6,009 bases of DNA from Nitrospira sp. (GTDB lineage: Bacteria; Nitrospirota; Nitrospiria; Nitrospirales; Nitrospiraceae): the NCBI GenBank assembly GCA_015904055.1, contig JABMDE010000045.1, positions 15,796-21,804 on the forward strand, written 5' to 3'. Under the pieces are notes generated by a model. That model saw only the letters and a list, made by a program, of their open reading frames with translations. It searched no databases and was not told the DNA's origin. A program made the translations under genes and the position numbers. Below are positions 1-5,383 of this stretch, piece after piece (position 1 is the stretch's first letter; the number at the start of each line of letters is the position of its first letter).

Positions 1-48
1 AGCTGCCGACCGGCCGATACCTGGGATCATTTGTGATCCGGCAGTCAT
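1..48 (-). CDS. Possible N-terminus of a leftward gene running off the left edge
   Basis: On the minus strand an ATG at 48 opens a frame reading MTAGSQMIPGIGRSAA to the window edge, with a second ATG at 30. A promoter-like TTGACT (86-81), a 17-bp spacer and TAATCT (63-58) lie just upstream. They would place transcription start near 50, which suits the ATG at 30 better than the one at 48. No strong Shine-Dalgarno is visible. Sixteen codons are too few to recognise a family. The perfect 6-bp inverted repeat GGATCA/TGATCC (24-29, 34-39) lies inside this frame. It could equally be non-coding. Confidence 0.25.
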   Translation of the reverse strand, partial: MTAGSQMIPGIGRSAA

Positions 49-235
49 TTGCGCCGAAGATTACTCAGAAGAGTGAGGGGAGTCAACGATGTAGGAGTAA
101 AAAGGCTCGTTGTTTATGAGATATGCATCACAAGCAGCGGGGTTCTGTGAGATTTTATCCCTCAACCACTCGGTCTCGCTCGGAGTCGTGCCTGAGCGGG
201 GTCCAAGGCTCGATGATTCGTCATGGATAAGGTGG
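49..235. other. Intergenic region, left flank
   Basis: I see no convincing gene here. Downstream of the methyltransferase stop there is an imperfect hairpin, GGTCTCGCTCGG (172-183) against CCTGAGCGGGGTCC (191-204), with G-T pairs and a bulge. It could slow or end leftward transcription, but no T-tract follows on the minus strand, so it is not a textbook terminator. The leftward promoter-like pair at 58-86 also lies here. Confidence 0.4.
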
Positions 236-1402
236 CTAGGGAAGGCGGGGCTTTCTCCTCATCGGACCGTCCACGATCTTGAACTCGTACAAGCGGCATT
301 CAATCGATCCGTTGAAGAGGGGAGTTTTTTTCGATGGCGCTAGGCCGATCGATTTCTGCGCGCGCATGTCGCCGGTCAGCATATAGACGCGCCAGCTTGC
401 GAACCGTTGTTTGAGCCAGTCGCCGAGCTGGGGGTAGAAGGATGCCAGCTCATCCGGTTGGCTGAGGCGGATGCCATAGGGAGGGTTGATGACCATCACG
501 CCTCGATCAGCGGGCGCTTCGAGCGAGAAGATATCGCTGTGTTTCAGACGGATATCGCTGGCGACTCCCGCACCTTGAAATGTTCGTTGCGCGATTTTCA
601 CTGAGGCAGCGTCGCGATCTGAGGCGTAGATGGGCGCAGGCGCTTCGGCAAGCTGTTCGAACCGTGATGCTTCCCGCAGACCGTTCCAGATAGTGGTGTC
701 GTGATTCAGCAGCCGTTCGAACCCAAAGTTCCGTACCATACCCGGTGCAATCCGGCGAGCGATCAACGTGGCTTCAAGTGGAATCGTCCCACTCCCGCAC
801 ATGGGGTCGAGCAGGATGTCGTCCGGGGTCCAGCCGGCGAGCCGCAGTATACCGGCTGCCAGATTTTCTCTCAGTGGTGCGTCGACCGATGCCATTCGGT
901 GCCCGCGTTTGAAGAGCGGCTCGCCGGATGTATCAAGGTAAAATGTGACGGTAGTCTGGTCGAGAAAGGCATCGACGCGGATGTTCGGGTGTGCCGTATC
1001 GATGCTGGGCCGCTTGTGGCGCACGGCGACGAACTTGTCGCAGACCGCGTCTTTGATCCGGAGCGTGAGGAAGTCCAGGCTGGGCAGTGGGCAGCGGTGC
1101 GCACTGACCTTGACCTTGATTGTCTGTGAGGGGGAAAACCACTCGGGCCAGGCCAGCGCGTAGGCCGCGCGATAGATGTCGTGCTCGGTACGGTACGGGC
1201 TCTGTCCGACTTCCCAGAGGATGCGGCTGGCGATACGAGATTTCAGGTTCGCTTCGTACATGGCAGCCCAGGGGCCGTGGAAACCGACGCCGCCGTCTGT
1301 TTTGGCCGTTTCGGACACACCGAGGCCATGGAGCTCCGTTTCCAGCAGGGTCTCAAGTCCACGAGGGCAGGGTGCAAAGAATCGGTGGTTTGTGCTATCC
1401 AT
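236..1402 (-). CDS. THUMP-domain class I SAM-dependent RNA methyltransferase (RlmL N-half/YpsC type)
   Basis: Predicted cytoplasmic N2-guanine RNA methyltransferase; relatives modify 23S rRNA G2445 (RlmL) or tRNA. The protein is 388 residues from the chosen ATG at 1402. Residues 1-50 form the usual N-terminal RNA-binding start, with [16 protein letters not shown] at 9-24. Residues about 50-157 match a THUMP domain. A family signature, FKRGHR followed by [12 protein letters not shown], sits at 164-186. The SAM-binding motif I is [13 protein letters not shown] (199-211), motif II acidic ASDRD is at 260-264, and the catalytic NPPY is at 306-309. Length fits the single-domain family; E. coli RlmL is a longer fusion. 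An earlier in-frame ATG at 1438 lacks a ribosome site and would overlap the divergent gene, whereas AGGA precedes the ATG at 1402, though closely. It appears intact. The exact RNA target cannot be told from sequence. Confidence 0.9.
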   Translation of the reverse strand: MDSTNHRFFAPCPRGLETLLETELHGLGVSETAKTDGGVGFHGPWAAMYEANLKSRIASRILWEVGQSPYRTEHDIYRAAYALAWPEWFSPSQTIKVKVSAHRCPLPSLDFLTLRIKDAVCDKFVAVRHKRPSIDTAHPNIRVDAFLDQTTVTFYLDTSGEPLFKRGHRMASVDAPLRENLAAGILRLAGWTPDDILLDPMCGSGTIPLEATLIARRIAPGMVRNFGFERLLNHDTTIWNGLREASRFEQLAEAPAPIYASDRDAASVKIAQRTFQGAGVASDIRLKHSDIFSLEAPADRGVMVINPPYGIRLSQPDELASFYPQLGDWLKQRFASWRVYMLTGDMRAQKSIGLAPSKKTPLFNGSIECRLYEFKIVDGPMRRKPRLP

Positions 1403-1423
1403 TTTCCTGTCGGTTATCGTGCC

Positions 1424-1430
1424 AGGAGGT
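1424..1430 (+). promoter_or_regulatory. Strong Shine-Dalgarno for the core-less Nudix gene
   Basis: AGGAGGT lies 6 bases before the ATG at 1437. It is the strongest ribosome site in the window and fixes the start of the short gene that follows. It lies in the 34-bp gap between two divergent starts, so the promoter of the short gene probably lies inside the methyltransferase coding region. Confidence 0.75.
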
Positions 1431-1436
1431 CCGTCC

Positions 1437-1706
1437 ATGAATTTTTGCAGCGCCTGCGGGAAGTCGGTGTCGAAGAAGATTCCTCTCGGCGACAACGTAG
1501 CCCGATTTGTCTGCGATAGCTGTGAGGCTATTCATGAAGCGGGAGCAGAGAGTTTGGAGGTGCGGCTGTTTCCTCTTGCCGAGATTCCATGGGATCACAT
1601 CGCGTTTCCGGTTGTGCGAGACGCTCTCAAGCGCTACGTGGATGATAGCAAGACCGGCCGATTTCAACTGCATCTTGCCAGCCTTTCGGACCGTCCTCCT
1701 TTTTAA
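1437..1706 (+). CDS. Nudix-hydrolase remnant: zinc ribbon plus C-terminal tail, catalytic core absent
   Basis: This 89-residue protein begins with a four-cysteine ribbon: C4-x2-C7, then C26-x2-C29 with IPLGD and RFVCDSC between. This is the N-terminal zinc ribbon found on one group of Nudix hydrolases, where it is normally followed by IHYxNP and the Nudix fold. Here IH (32-33) passes directly into [11 protein letters not shown] (35-45) and [19 protein letters not shown] (49-67). From memory, that is the extreme C-terminal part of the same hydrolases. The roughly 100-residue core with the Nudix box is missing, and the reading frame is kept across the join (about 1534-1542). No nucleotide hydrolysis is expected. 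The strong ribosome site and open frame suggest it may still be translated. It is either a recent in-frame deletion or a retained small zinc-binding protein. The Nudix relationship is from recalled family patterns, not a search. Confidence 0.65.
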   Translation: MNFCSACGKSVSKKIPLGDNVARFVCDSCEAIHEAGAESLEVRLFPLAEIPWDHIAFPVVRDALKRYVDDSKTGRFQLHLASLSDRPPF

Positions 1707-1741
1707 CCCGCAAGTGTTGTGAGTGCTTCTGCAGCAATTGT

Positions 1742-1776
1742 CCGCTTCTGCGAGCCAACGTGCAGATAACGAGCGG
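1742..1776. terminator. Possible hairpin between convergent genes
   Basis: CCGCT TCTGC (1742-1751) pairs with GCAGA (1762-1766) and AGCGG (1772-1776), leaving a 5-base bulge, TAACG, on the right side and a 10-base loop. It lies in the 87-bp gap between the convergent Nudix remnant and PilZ gene, where a two-way terminator would be expected. There is no T-tract on either side, so termination is only a suggestion. Confidence 0.3.
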
Positions 1777-1793
1777 CGGGATGAGGAGTCGGG

Positions 1794-2120
1794 CTAGGCT
1801 GCCCCGACCTTCGGTGCAAGCTGTTCGAGAATTCGATTGAGCCGTACTTGATCGGGGGGCGCGACGGTCAGAAATTCAAATCCGATGCCGTGGGATCCTG
1901 TCCATCGTACTGCCGCGTTGCTGATCGTGATCGGAGTGGCCTCTCCGGGCGGTTGAAGCTGTAGTTCAAGCTGCATGCCGGTAAATGGGCGAATAACGCT
2001 CTCGATCCGGCAACCCTTCTGGGACAGATCTTTGACTGATCCGGCATACCGTAATTTATCCCTCTGAATCAGAGTGCAGAGTAGCGTCACGGAGAGTCGT
2101 GGGAATTTGCGGACAACCAT
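1794..2120 (-). CDS. Single-domain PilZ protein, probable cyclic-di-GMP binder
   Basis: This 108-residue protein consists of one PilZ domain, which in this family binds cyclic di-GMP and acts through protein partners in motility, surface behaviour or polysaccharide synthesis. Both binding motifs are present: R4-x3-R8 (RKFPR) near the N-terminus, and D31-x-S33-x2-G36 (DLSQKG), matching the (D/N)xSxxG consensus. The AAVRWTGSHGIGFEFL segment at about 68-83 is typical of the later beta strands. No signal peptide, membrane segment or output domain is visible. The start at 2120 is supported by AAGGA about 6 bases upstream. It is divergent from the repair operon, with about 236 bp between the two starts, and convergent with the Nudix remnant. 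Neither neighbour suggests its partner. Confidence 0.85.
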   Translation of the reverse strand: MVVRKFPRLSVTLLCTLIQRDKLRYAGSVKDLSQKGCRIESVIRPFTGMQLELQLQPPGEATPITISNAAVRWTGSHGIGFEFLTVAPPDQVRLNRILEQLAPKVGAA

Positions 2121-2156
2121 AATATTTCCTTGTGTCTCGTTGTATCTCTTTCGAGC

Positions 2157-2185
2157 AGGTTATTGGCCCATGGCGTTCTTGTCAA
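2157..2185 (-). promoter_or_regulatory. Candidate sigma-70-type promoter for the PilZ gene
   Basis: On the minus strand a perfect TTGACA (2185-2180), a 17-bp spacer and TAACCT (2162-2157) would start transcription near 2150, about 30 bases before the ATG at 2120. The -35 box matches consensus fully; the -10 box is poor (3 of 6). Confidence 0.45.
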
Positions 2186-2302
2186 TGAAAACGCCGATCT
2201 GAGCAGTCGTGCGACGGTAGAGAGAAACATTGTGAAATTGACAGGATACACGGGGATTCCGTTTGCCCGAGAAGAGGCATTTCCTCTGAACAAATCGCAG
2301 GT

Positions 2303-2331
2303 TTGATTTTGAAAAATCGGACCCCTACAAT
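2303..2331 (+). promoter_or_regulatory. Candidate sigma-70-type promoter for the mutY operon
   Basis: TTGATT (2303-2308), a 17-bp spacer and TACAAT (2326-2331) form a good promoter. Transcription would begin near 2338, about 19 bases before the ATG at 2357. This argues against the in-frame TTG at 2303 and ATG at 2330 as starts, since both would lie upstream of the transcript. Confidence 0.55.
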
Positions 2332-2356
2332 GCCGACGATCAGGAAAGGTGAAGGT

Positions 2357-3079
2357 ATGGCCCGGCGTGCATCGGCTAAAATCCGTACTTCCAAGAGATC
2401 TCCCCGCCGGTCGGTTTCACTCGGTGCGCCGGCCAAACGCCGGTTTCAGCAGCGCCTGCTGAAGTGGTATCGAGAGTATGGCCGGGACCTGCCCTGGCGG
2501 AAGACCTCGGACCCCTATCACATCCTCGTGTCCGAGGTGATGCTGCAACAAACTCAGGTCGATCGGGTGATCCCCAAATACCACGAGTTTTTGGAACGGT
2601 ATCCCAGTTTCGAGGATCTCGCTGAGGCACCGGTGGCCGATGTGAAGAAGACCTGGTACCCATTGGGGTACAACATCCGGCCGGAGCGGCTGCACAGCAT
2701 CGCGCGTGAAACCGTGGAGCGGTATGGAGGGAAATTGCCTAGCGATGCGGACGAGCTGCTGTCGTTCAAGGGGATCGGCCGCTATACCGCCGGTGCAATT
2801 CGCTCCTTTGCATTCAATGAAGATGCCCCGATCTTGGATACCAATGTCATACGGGTGTTGCATCGGGTATTTGTGGCCGAGGGTGATCCCAAGACGCAGA
2901 AGGCGATGTTGTGGGACCTATCCGAAGCCTTGATCCCTCGCGGCAAGGGTTATGACTTCAATCAGGCGATCATGGACTTTGGCGCGACGGTCTGCACAGC
3001 GCGCGACCCCTATTGTCTCCTGTGTCCGATGAAGTCATTCTGCAAAACCTATCCGTTTAGTCCGGCGTCCGGCGGCTAG
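2357..3079 (+). CDS. mutY: MutY-type A/G-specific adenine glycosylase, short form without the C-terminal 8-oxoG domain
   Basis: Base-excision repair glycosylase predicted to remove adenine mispaired with 8-oxoguanine. The 240-residue protein opens with a basic tail (1-30). It then has LPWR (45-48), SEVMLQQTQV (59-68, catalytic Glu60), the helix-hairpin-helix FKGIGRYTAGAI (137-148), ILDTNV with catalytic Asp161 (159-164), and an iron-sulfur loop C213-x6-C220-x2-C223-x5-C229. It ends 11 residues after the last cysteine. E. coli MutY is about 350 residues with a C-terminal MutT-like domain that reads 8-oxoG; that domain is absent here. Tyr143 replaces the lysine of endonuclease III, so a monofunctional glycosylase is expected. 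A MIG-like T/G glycosylase is an alternative. The start at 2357 is chosen for its AGGTGAAGG ribosome site and the promoter at 2303-2331. First gene of the repair operon, 11 bp before mutT copy 1. Confidence 0.88.
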   Translation: MARRASAKIRTSKRSPRRSVSLGAPAKRRFQQRLLKWYREYGRDLPWRKTSDPYHILVSEVMLQQTQVDRVIPKYHEFLERYPSFEDLAEAPVADVKKTWYPLGYNIRPERLHSIARETVERYGGKLPSDADELLSFKGIGRYTAGAIRSFAFNEDAPILDTNVIRVLHRVFVAEGDPKTQKAMLWDLSEALIPRGKGYDFNQAIMDFGATVCTARDPYCLLCPMKSFCKTYPFSPASGG

Positions 3080-3711
3080 AGAAAATTGCAATGCCAGTTG
3101 TCGAAGTCGCAGCGGGGATCATTCATCGTGACGGGCGCTATTTGATTGCCCGCCGGAAGCCAGGCGTCCACCTGGGGGGCTTTTGGGAATTTCCAGGCGG
3201 GAAACGGGAGGCGGGCGAATCTCTGGAGGAGTGTTTACAGCGTGAGTTGTTCGAGGAGCTGACTATTCGAGTGGATGTTCCTATTCCGTACCGGATTGTC
3301 CGGCATGAGTATCCGGAAAGGACCGTGGAGTTGCATTTCTTTTGCTGCGCTATCGAGCAGGGGGAGGCCGTGCCTGTCGACTGTGAGGAGATCAGATGGG
3401 TTCTTCCTGAGGAGTTGGCTCGCTTCGAGTTTCCTCCGGCGGACCGGGTCATCATTGATGCATTGCAGTCTGATGCAAAGCAAGAAAGGGCCGAGCGATG
3501 AAAGTTGTGCTCGACATCGAGACCATTCAGGCCCCACGAGAGGAATGGGCCCGTTTGGCTGGAAAGGCATCGGAGAGTGGTGACGGCGTCCGATTCGAAG
3601 AAGGCGGCGATCTCTTCACGGTCGGGGCGGCTGAAGAGCAGAGGCATGCGGACGATGAGCAGTATGCCAAGTCGGCATTCGATGCCACGTTTAGTCGTGT
3701 GGTCTGTATCG
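2744..3711 (+). repeat. Tandem duplication, copy 1 (mutY 3' half, mutT, exonuclease 5' end)
   Basis: This 968-bp segment runs from mutY codon 130 to within exonuclease codon 72 and recurs immediately downstream at 3712-4880. Excluding a 201-bp length difference in the mutY-mutT spacer, the copies align without gaps within coding sequence. I count about 68 base differences in about 955 aligned positions, roughly 93% identity. The join to copy 2 shows only one shared base (G at 3712), so homologous recombination at the endpoints is unlikely. Confidence 0.93.
3091..3501 (+). CDS. mutT: MutT-type Nudix hydrolase, copy 1
   Basis: Predicted nucleotide-pool sanitising pyrophosphohydrolase, most likely acting on 8-oxo-dGTP. 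Its 136 residues carry the Nudix box from G37 to I59: G37-x5-E43-x7-R51-E52-L-x-E55-E56-x-T58-I59. The conserved glycine near the end of the box is Thr58. Flanking features are typical of MutT: VAAGIIHRDGRYLIARR (6-22), FWEFPGGK (31-38) and a C-terminal WVLPEELARFEFPPAD (103-118). It lies 11 bp after mutY with a weak ribosome site, and its stop overlaps the exonuclease start by 4 bp, suggesting coupled translation. Because the catalytic box is nearly intact, it is unlikely to be merely a detached MutY 8-oxoG-reading domain, which in MutY lacks this box. The exact substrate is unproven. It differs from copy 2 at seven residues. Confidence 0.88.
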   Translation: MPVVEVAAGIIHRDGRYLIARRKPGVHLGGFWEFPGGKREAGESLEECLQRELFEELTIRVDVPIPYRIVRHEYPERTVELHFFCCAIEQGEAVPVDCEEIRWVLPEELARFEFPPADRVIIDALQSDAKQERAER

Positions 3712-3788
3712 GATGCGGACGAGCTGCTGTCGTTCAAGGGGATCGGCCGCTATACCGCCGGTGCAATTCGTTCCTTTGCATTCAATGA
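3498..3788 (+). pseudogene. Truncated PolB-like 3'-5' exonuclease joined to out-of-frame mutY sequence
   Basis: The first 71-72 codons match the start of the intact exonuclease at 4667, with only five residue changes (V3I, D29G, G30S, R32Q, V42I). At 3711/3712 the sequence switches to mutY codon 130 in another frame, adding 24 unrelated residues (from CGRAAVVQ to the end) before a stop at 3786-3788. The product would be 96 residues. It keeps the ExoI motif DIE (6-8) but lacks ExoII and ExoIII, so it cannot be an active nuclease. The start still overlaps the mutT copy 1 stop by 4 bp, so it may be translated as a dead stub. Confidence 0.9.
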
Positions 3789-4047
3789 AGATGCCCCGAT
3801 TTTGGATACCAATGTCATACGGGTGCTGCATCGGGTTTTTGTGGCCGAGGGTGATCCCAAGACGCAGAAGGCGATGTTGTGGGACCTGTCCGAAGCCTTG
3901 ATCCCTCGCGGCAAGGGCTATGATTTCAATCAGGCAATCATGGATTTTGGAGCGACGGTCTGTACAGCACGCGATCCCTACTGTCTTCTGTGTCCGATGA
4001 AGGCATTCTGCAAAACCTATCCCTTTAGCCCGGCGCCCGGTGGCTAG
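3712..4047 (+). pseudogene. Headless 3' fragment of mutY (residues 130-240)
   Basis: This encodes residues 130-240 of the upstream glycosylase with only two changes (S227A, S237P). The helix-hairpin-helix, the catalytic Asp and all four iron-sulfur cysteines are kept. The catalytic-Glu half, residues 1-129, is missing and there is no plausible start codon or ribosome site. The frame is open back into the truncated exonuclease, but in a different frame from it. No function is expected. Oddly, I count 18 synonymous against 2 amino-acid-changing codon differences from intact mutY, which is not how a decaying pseudogene normally looks. Confidence 0.9.
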
Positions 4048-4249
4048 CAGGATGCTGAAAAATCCCCCCAGCGTCGTTCTCGCATCGCTCAGAGGCTCAA
4101 CGTACCGAAGCGTACGCCTCGTCTGTTCACTCGCTGCGTCCTTGCTGGATGGCATTTTTGAGCATCCTGTGGTTATTGTGACCTCAGCGCCATACGTAAG
4201 GCTTCACCGGCATTTTATGGATAAACCGAGTTTTTTCGTAGCCTGTTAG
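4044..4249. mobile_element. Candidate inverted-repeat element between mutY fragment and mutT copy 2
   Basis: This is the only length difference between the duplicated units. The left end CTAGCAGGATGCTGAAAAA (4044-4062) and the reverse complement of the right end TTTTTTCGTAGCCTGTTAG (4231-4249) match at 14 of 19 positions ungapped. TAG occurs at both edges (4045-4047, where it is also the mutY stop, and 4247-4249) and could be a 3-bp target duplication, leaving a 199-bp insert at 4048-4246. There is no open frame of note and no transposase, so a non-autonomous (MITE-like) element is the best guess. It separates mutT copy 2 from the upstream frame. Confidence 0.5.
4048..4169. repeat. 122-bp imperfect palindrome
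   Basis: CAGGATGCTGAAAAA (4048-4062) faces TTTTTGAGCATCCTG (4155-4169), 14 of 15 paired. The centre CGTAC-CGAAGC-GTACG (4101-4116) has its axis at 4108.5, exactly the midpoint of the outer arms. The intervening arms pair only partly. RNA from either strand could fold into a long hairpin. It resembles, from memory, a dispersed Nitrospira repeat. It could act as an RNA stability or termination signal between genes. Confidence 0.7.
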
Positions 4250-4253
4250 AGGG
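4248..4253 (+). promoter_or_regulatory. Ribosome binding site of mutT copy 2
   Basis: AGAGGG lies 6 bases before the ATG at 4260. Unlike copy 1, which sits 11 bp after a mutY stop with little ribosome site, copy 2 has its own site, overlapping the right edge of the inserted element. I see no convincing promoter at 4170-4240. Confidence 0.5.
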
Positions 4254-4259
4254 TTTCCC

Positions 4260-4670
4260 ATGCCTGTCGTTGAAGTCGCAGCGGGGATCATTCATCGTGA
4301 CGGGCGCTATTTGATTGCCCGCCGGAAGTCAGGCGTCCACCTGGGGGGATTTTGGGAATTTCCAGGCGGGAAACGGGAGGCGGGCGAATCTCTGGTGGAG
4401 TGTTTACAGCGTGAGCTGTTCGAGGAGCTGACTATTCGAGTAGATGTGCCTATTCCGTACCGGATTATCCGGCATGAGTATCCAGAAAAGACCGTGGAGC
4501 TACATTTCTTTTGTTGTGCCATCGAGCAGGGGGAGGCGGTGCCTGTGGATTGTGAGGAAATCAGATGGGTTCTTCCTGAGGAGTTGGCCTGCTTCGAGTT
4601 CCCTCCGGCGGATCGGGTCATCATTGACGCATTGCAGTCTGATGCGAAGAAAGAAAGGGCCGGGCGATGA
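4260..4670 (+). CDS. mutT: MutT-type Nudix hydrolase, copy 2
   Basis: Second complete copy of the 136-residue Nudix hydrolase, same predicted role as the copy at 3091. The Nudix box is intact apart from the shared Thr58. It differs from copy 1 by P24S, E46V (a variable position inside the box), V70I, R77K, R111C, Q131K and E135G, with about 20 further synonymous codon changes. None of the catalytic glutamates (E52, E55, E56) is altered, so both copies could be active. Expression differs: the inverted-repeat element replaces the tight mutY-mutT junction, and it has its own AGAGGG ribosome site. Its stop overlaps the intact exonuclease start by 4 bp, so it probably drives translation of that gene. 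Confidence 0.88.
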   Translation: MPVVEVAAGIIHRDGRYLIARRKSGVHLGGFWEFPGGKREAGESLVECLQRELFEELTIRVDVPIPYRIIRHEYPEKTVELHFFCCAIEQGEAVPVDCEEIRWVLPEELACFEFPPADRVIIDALQSDAKKERAGR

Positions 4671-5383
4671 AAATCGTGCTCGACATCGAGACTATCCAGG
4701 CTCCACGAGAGGAGTGGGCTCGTCTGGCCGGAAAGGCATCGGAGAGTGGTGGCAGCGTTCAATTCGAAGAAGGGGGCGATCTCTTCACGATCGGGGCGGC
4801 TGAAGAACAGAGGCATGCGGATGATGAGCAGTATGCCAAGTCGGCATTCGATGCTACGTTTAGCCGTGTGGTTTGTATCGGCCTCTTGGAATTTTCCGAC
4901 CAAATGGAAGCCCGGAGCGCGGTCGCCTGGTACGGCGGGAACGAGCAGGAGTTGCTTCGCCAATTTTGGGCGCGGCTCGCCAAGGATCGCCCGACTCTGT
5001 TTATTACGCACAACGGGCTTGGATTCGACCTCCCGTTTCTCAAGAAGCGGTCGATTATTCACCAGGTGAAGCCGAGTTTCGATGTGAATCTAGCGAAGTT
5101 TCGGACGGAGCCGGTCTATGACACGATGGCAATTTGGAGTAATTGGGATACGCGGGGCTGGGTTAAGTTGGATGTGCTGGCCAGGGCCTTACAGGTCGAG
5201 ACGAAATCAGGGAGCGGAGCGCAGGTGGCTGAGATGTGGGAGAAGGGACGGAAGGACGAACTTGCCCGCTACTGCCTCCAAGACACCTATGTCACCTATG
5301 CCTGTTACTGTCGGATGAATTTCCGTCAGCCCTTGTCCCGAGAAGTGGTATTGCTGCAACCTGAGATTCTTGATGTCGGCTGA
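4667..5383 (+). CDS. Predicted 3'-5' exonuclease related to the PolB exonuclease domain
   Basis: This 238-residue stand-alone DnaQ/RNase H-fold exonuclease resembles the proofreading domain of family B polymerases, without a polymerase. The motifs are in order. ExoI is D6-I-E8 in VLDIETI. ExoII is N116-G-x2-F120-D121 in THNGLGFDLPFL (114-125). A YDTM stretch lies at 151-154. ExoIII is Y202-x3-D206 (YCLQD), the B-family YX3D form. KLDVLARAL (167-175) and a Gly/Ser-rich GSGAQVAEMW (182-191) fit the family. It would remove nucleotides from DNA 3' ends using two metal ions; its physiological substrate is unknown. It starts in an ATGA overlap with mutT copy 2, suggesting translational coupling, and ends 12 bp before a convergent gene. 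The first 71 codons lie in the duplicated segment. This is the only complete copy. Confidence 0.85.
   Translation: MKIVLDIETIQAPREEWARLAGKASESGGSVQFEEGGDLFTIGAAEEQRHADDEQYAKSAFDATFSRVVCIGLLEFSDQMEARSAVAWYGGNEQELLRQFWARLAKDRPTLFITHNGLGFDLPFLKKRSIIHQVKPSFDVNLAKFRTEPVYDTMAIWSNWDTRGWVKLDVLARALQVETKSGSGAQVAEMWEKGRKDELARYCLQDTYVTYACYCRMNFRQPLSREVVLLQPEILDVG

Larger units (their letters stand above)
3712..4880 (+). repeat. Tandem duplication, copy 2 (mutY 3' half, inserted element, mutT, exonuclease 5' end)
   Basis: This 1169-bp segment is the second copy of 2744-3711. It is 201 bp longer solely because of the mutY-mutT spacer (212 against 11 bases). The first 59 bases after the join are identical to copy 1; the first mismatch is at 3771, and differences are then spread along the whole unit. 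Beyond 4880 the exonuclease continues intact, whereas copy 1 breaks off. The layout is that of a tandem duplication with endpoints inside mutY and the exonuclease. Confidence 0.93.

Noticed and set aside
110..343. Rightward 77-residue open frame near the left end
   Set aside because: It overlaps the 3' end of the well-supported methyltransferase on the other strand, has no recognisable motif, and lacks a good ribosome site.
3138..3737. Long leftward frames opposite both mutT-exonuclease copies (also 4307-5062)
   Set aside because: They mirror conserved mutT and exonuclease coding sequence, are serine/arginine-rich shadows, and appear in both copies only because the units are duplicated.
3700..3790. 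Programmed frameshift linking the exonuclease stub to the mutY fragment
   Set aside because: A +1 shift would be needed and I see no convincing slippery site or stimulatory structure. The layout is fully explained by the duplication join.
3505..4047. A 180-residue frame that would fuse an N-terminal stretch to the mutY fragment
   Set aside because: The first 69 residues are the exonuclease gene read in the wrong frame from a TTG with no ribosome site. Only the part from 3712 is real mutY-derived sequence.
4040..4249. A 69-residue frame across the inverted-repeat element
   Set aside because: It consists of palindromic repeat sequence with no ribosome site. The symmetry of the DNA explains it better than coding.
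2744..4880. CRISPR array or phage-type direct repeats
   Set aside because: There are only two repeat units, about 1 kb each and made of coding sequence, with no short regularly spaced repeats and no cas or integrase genes.
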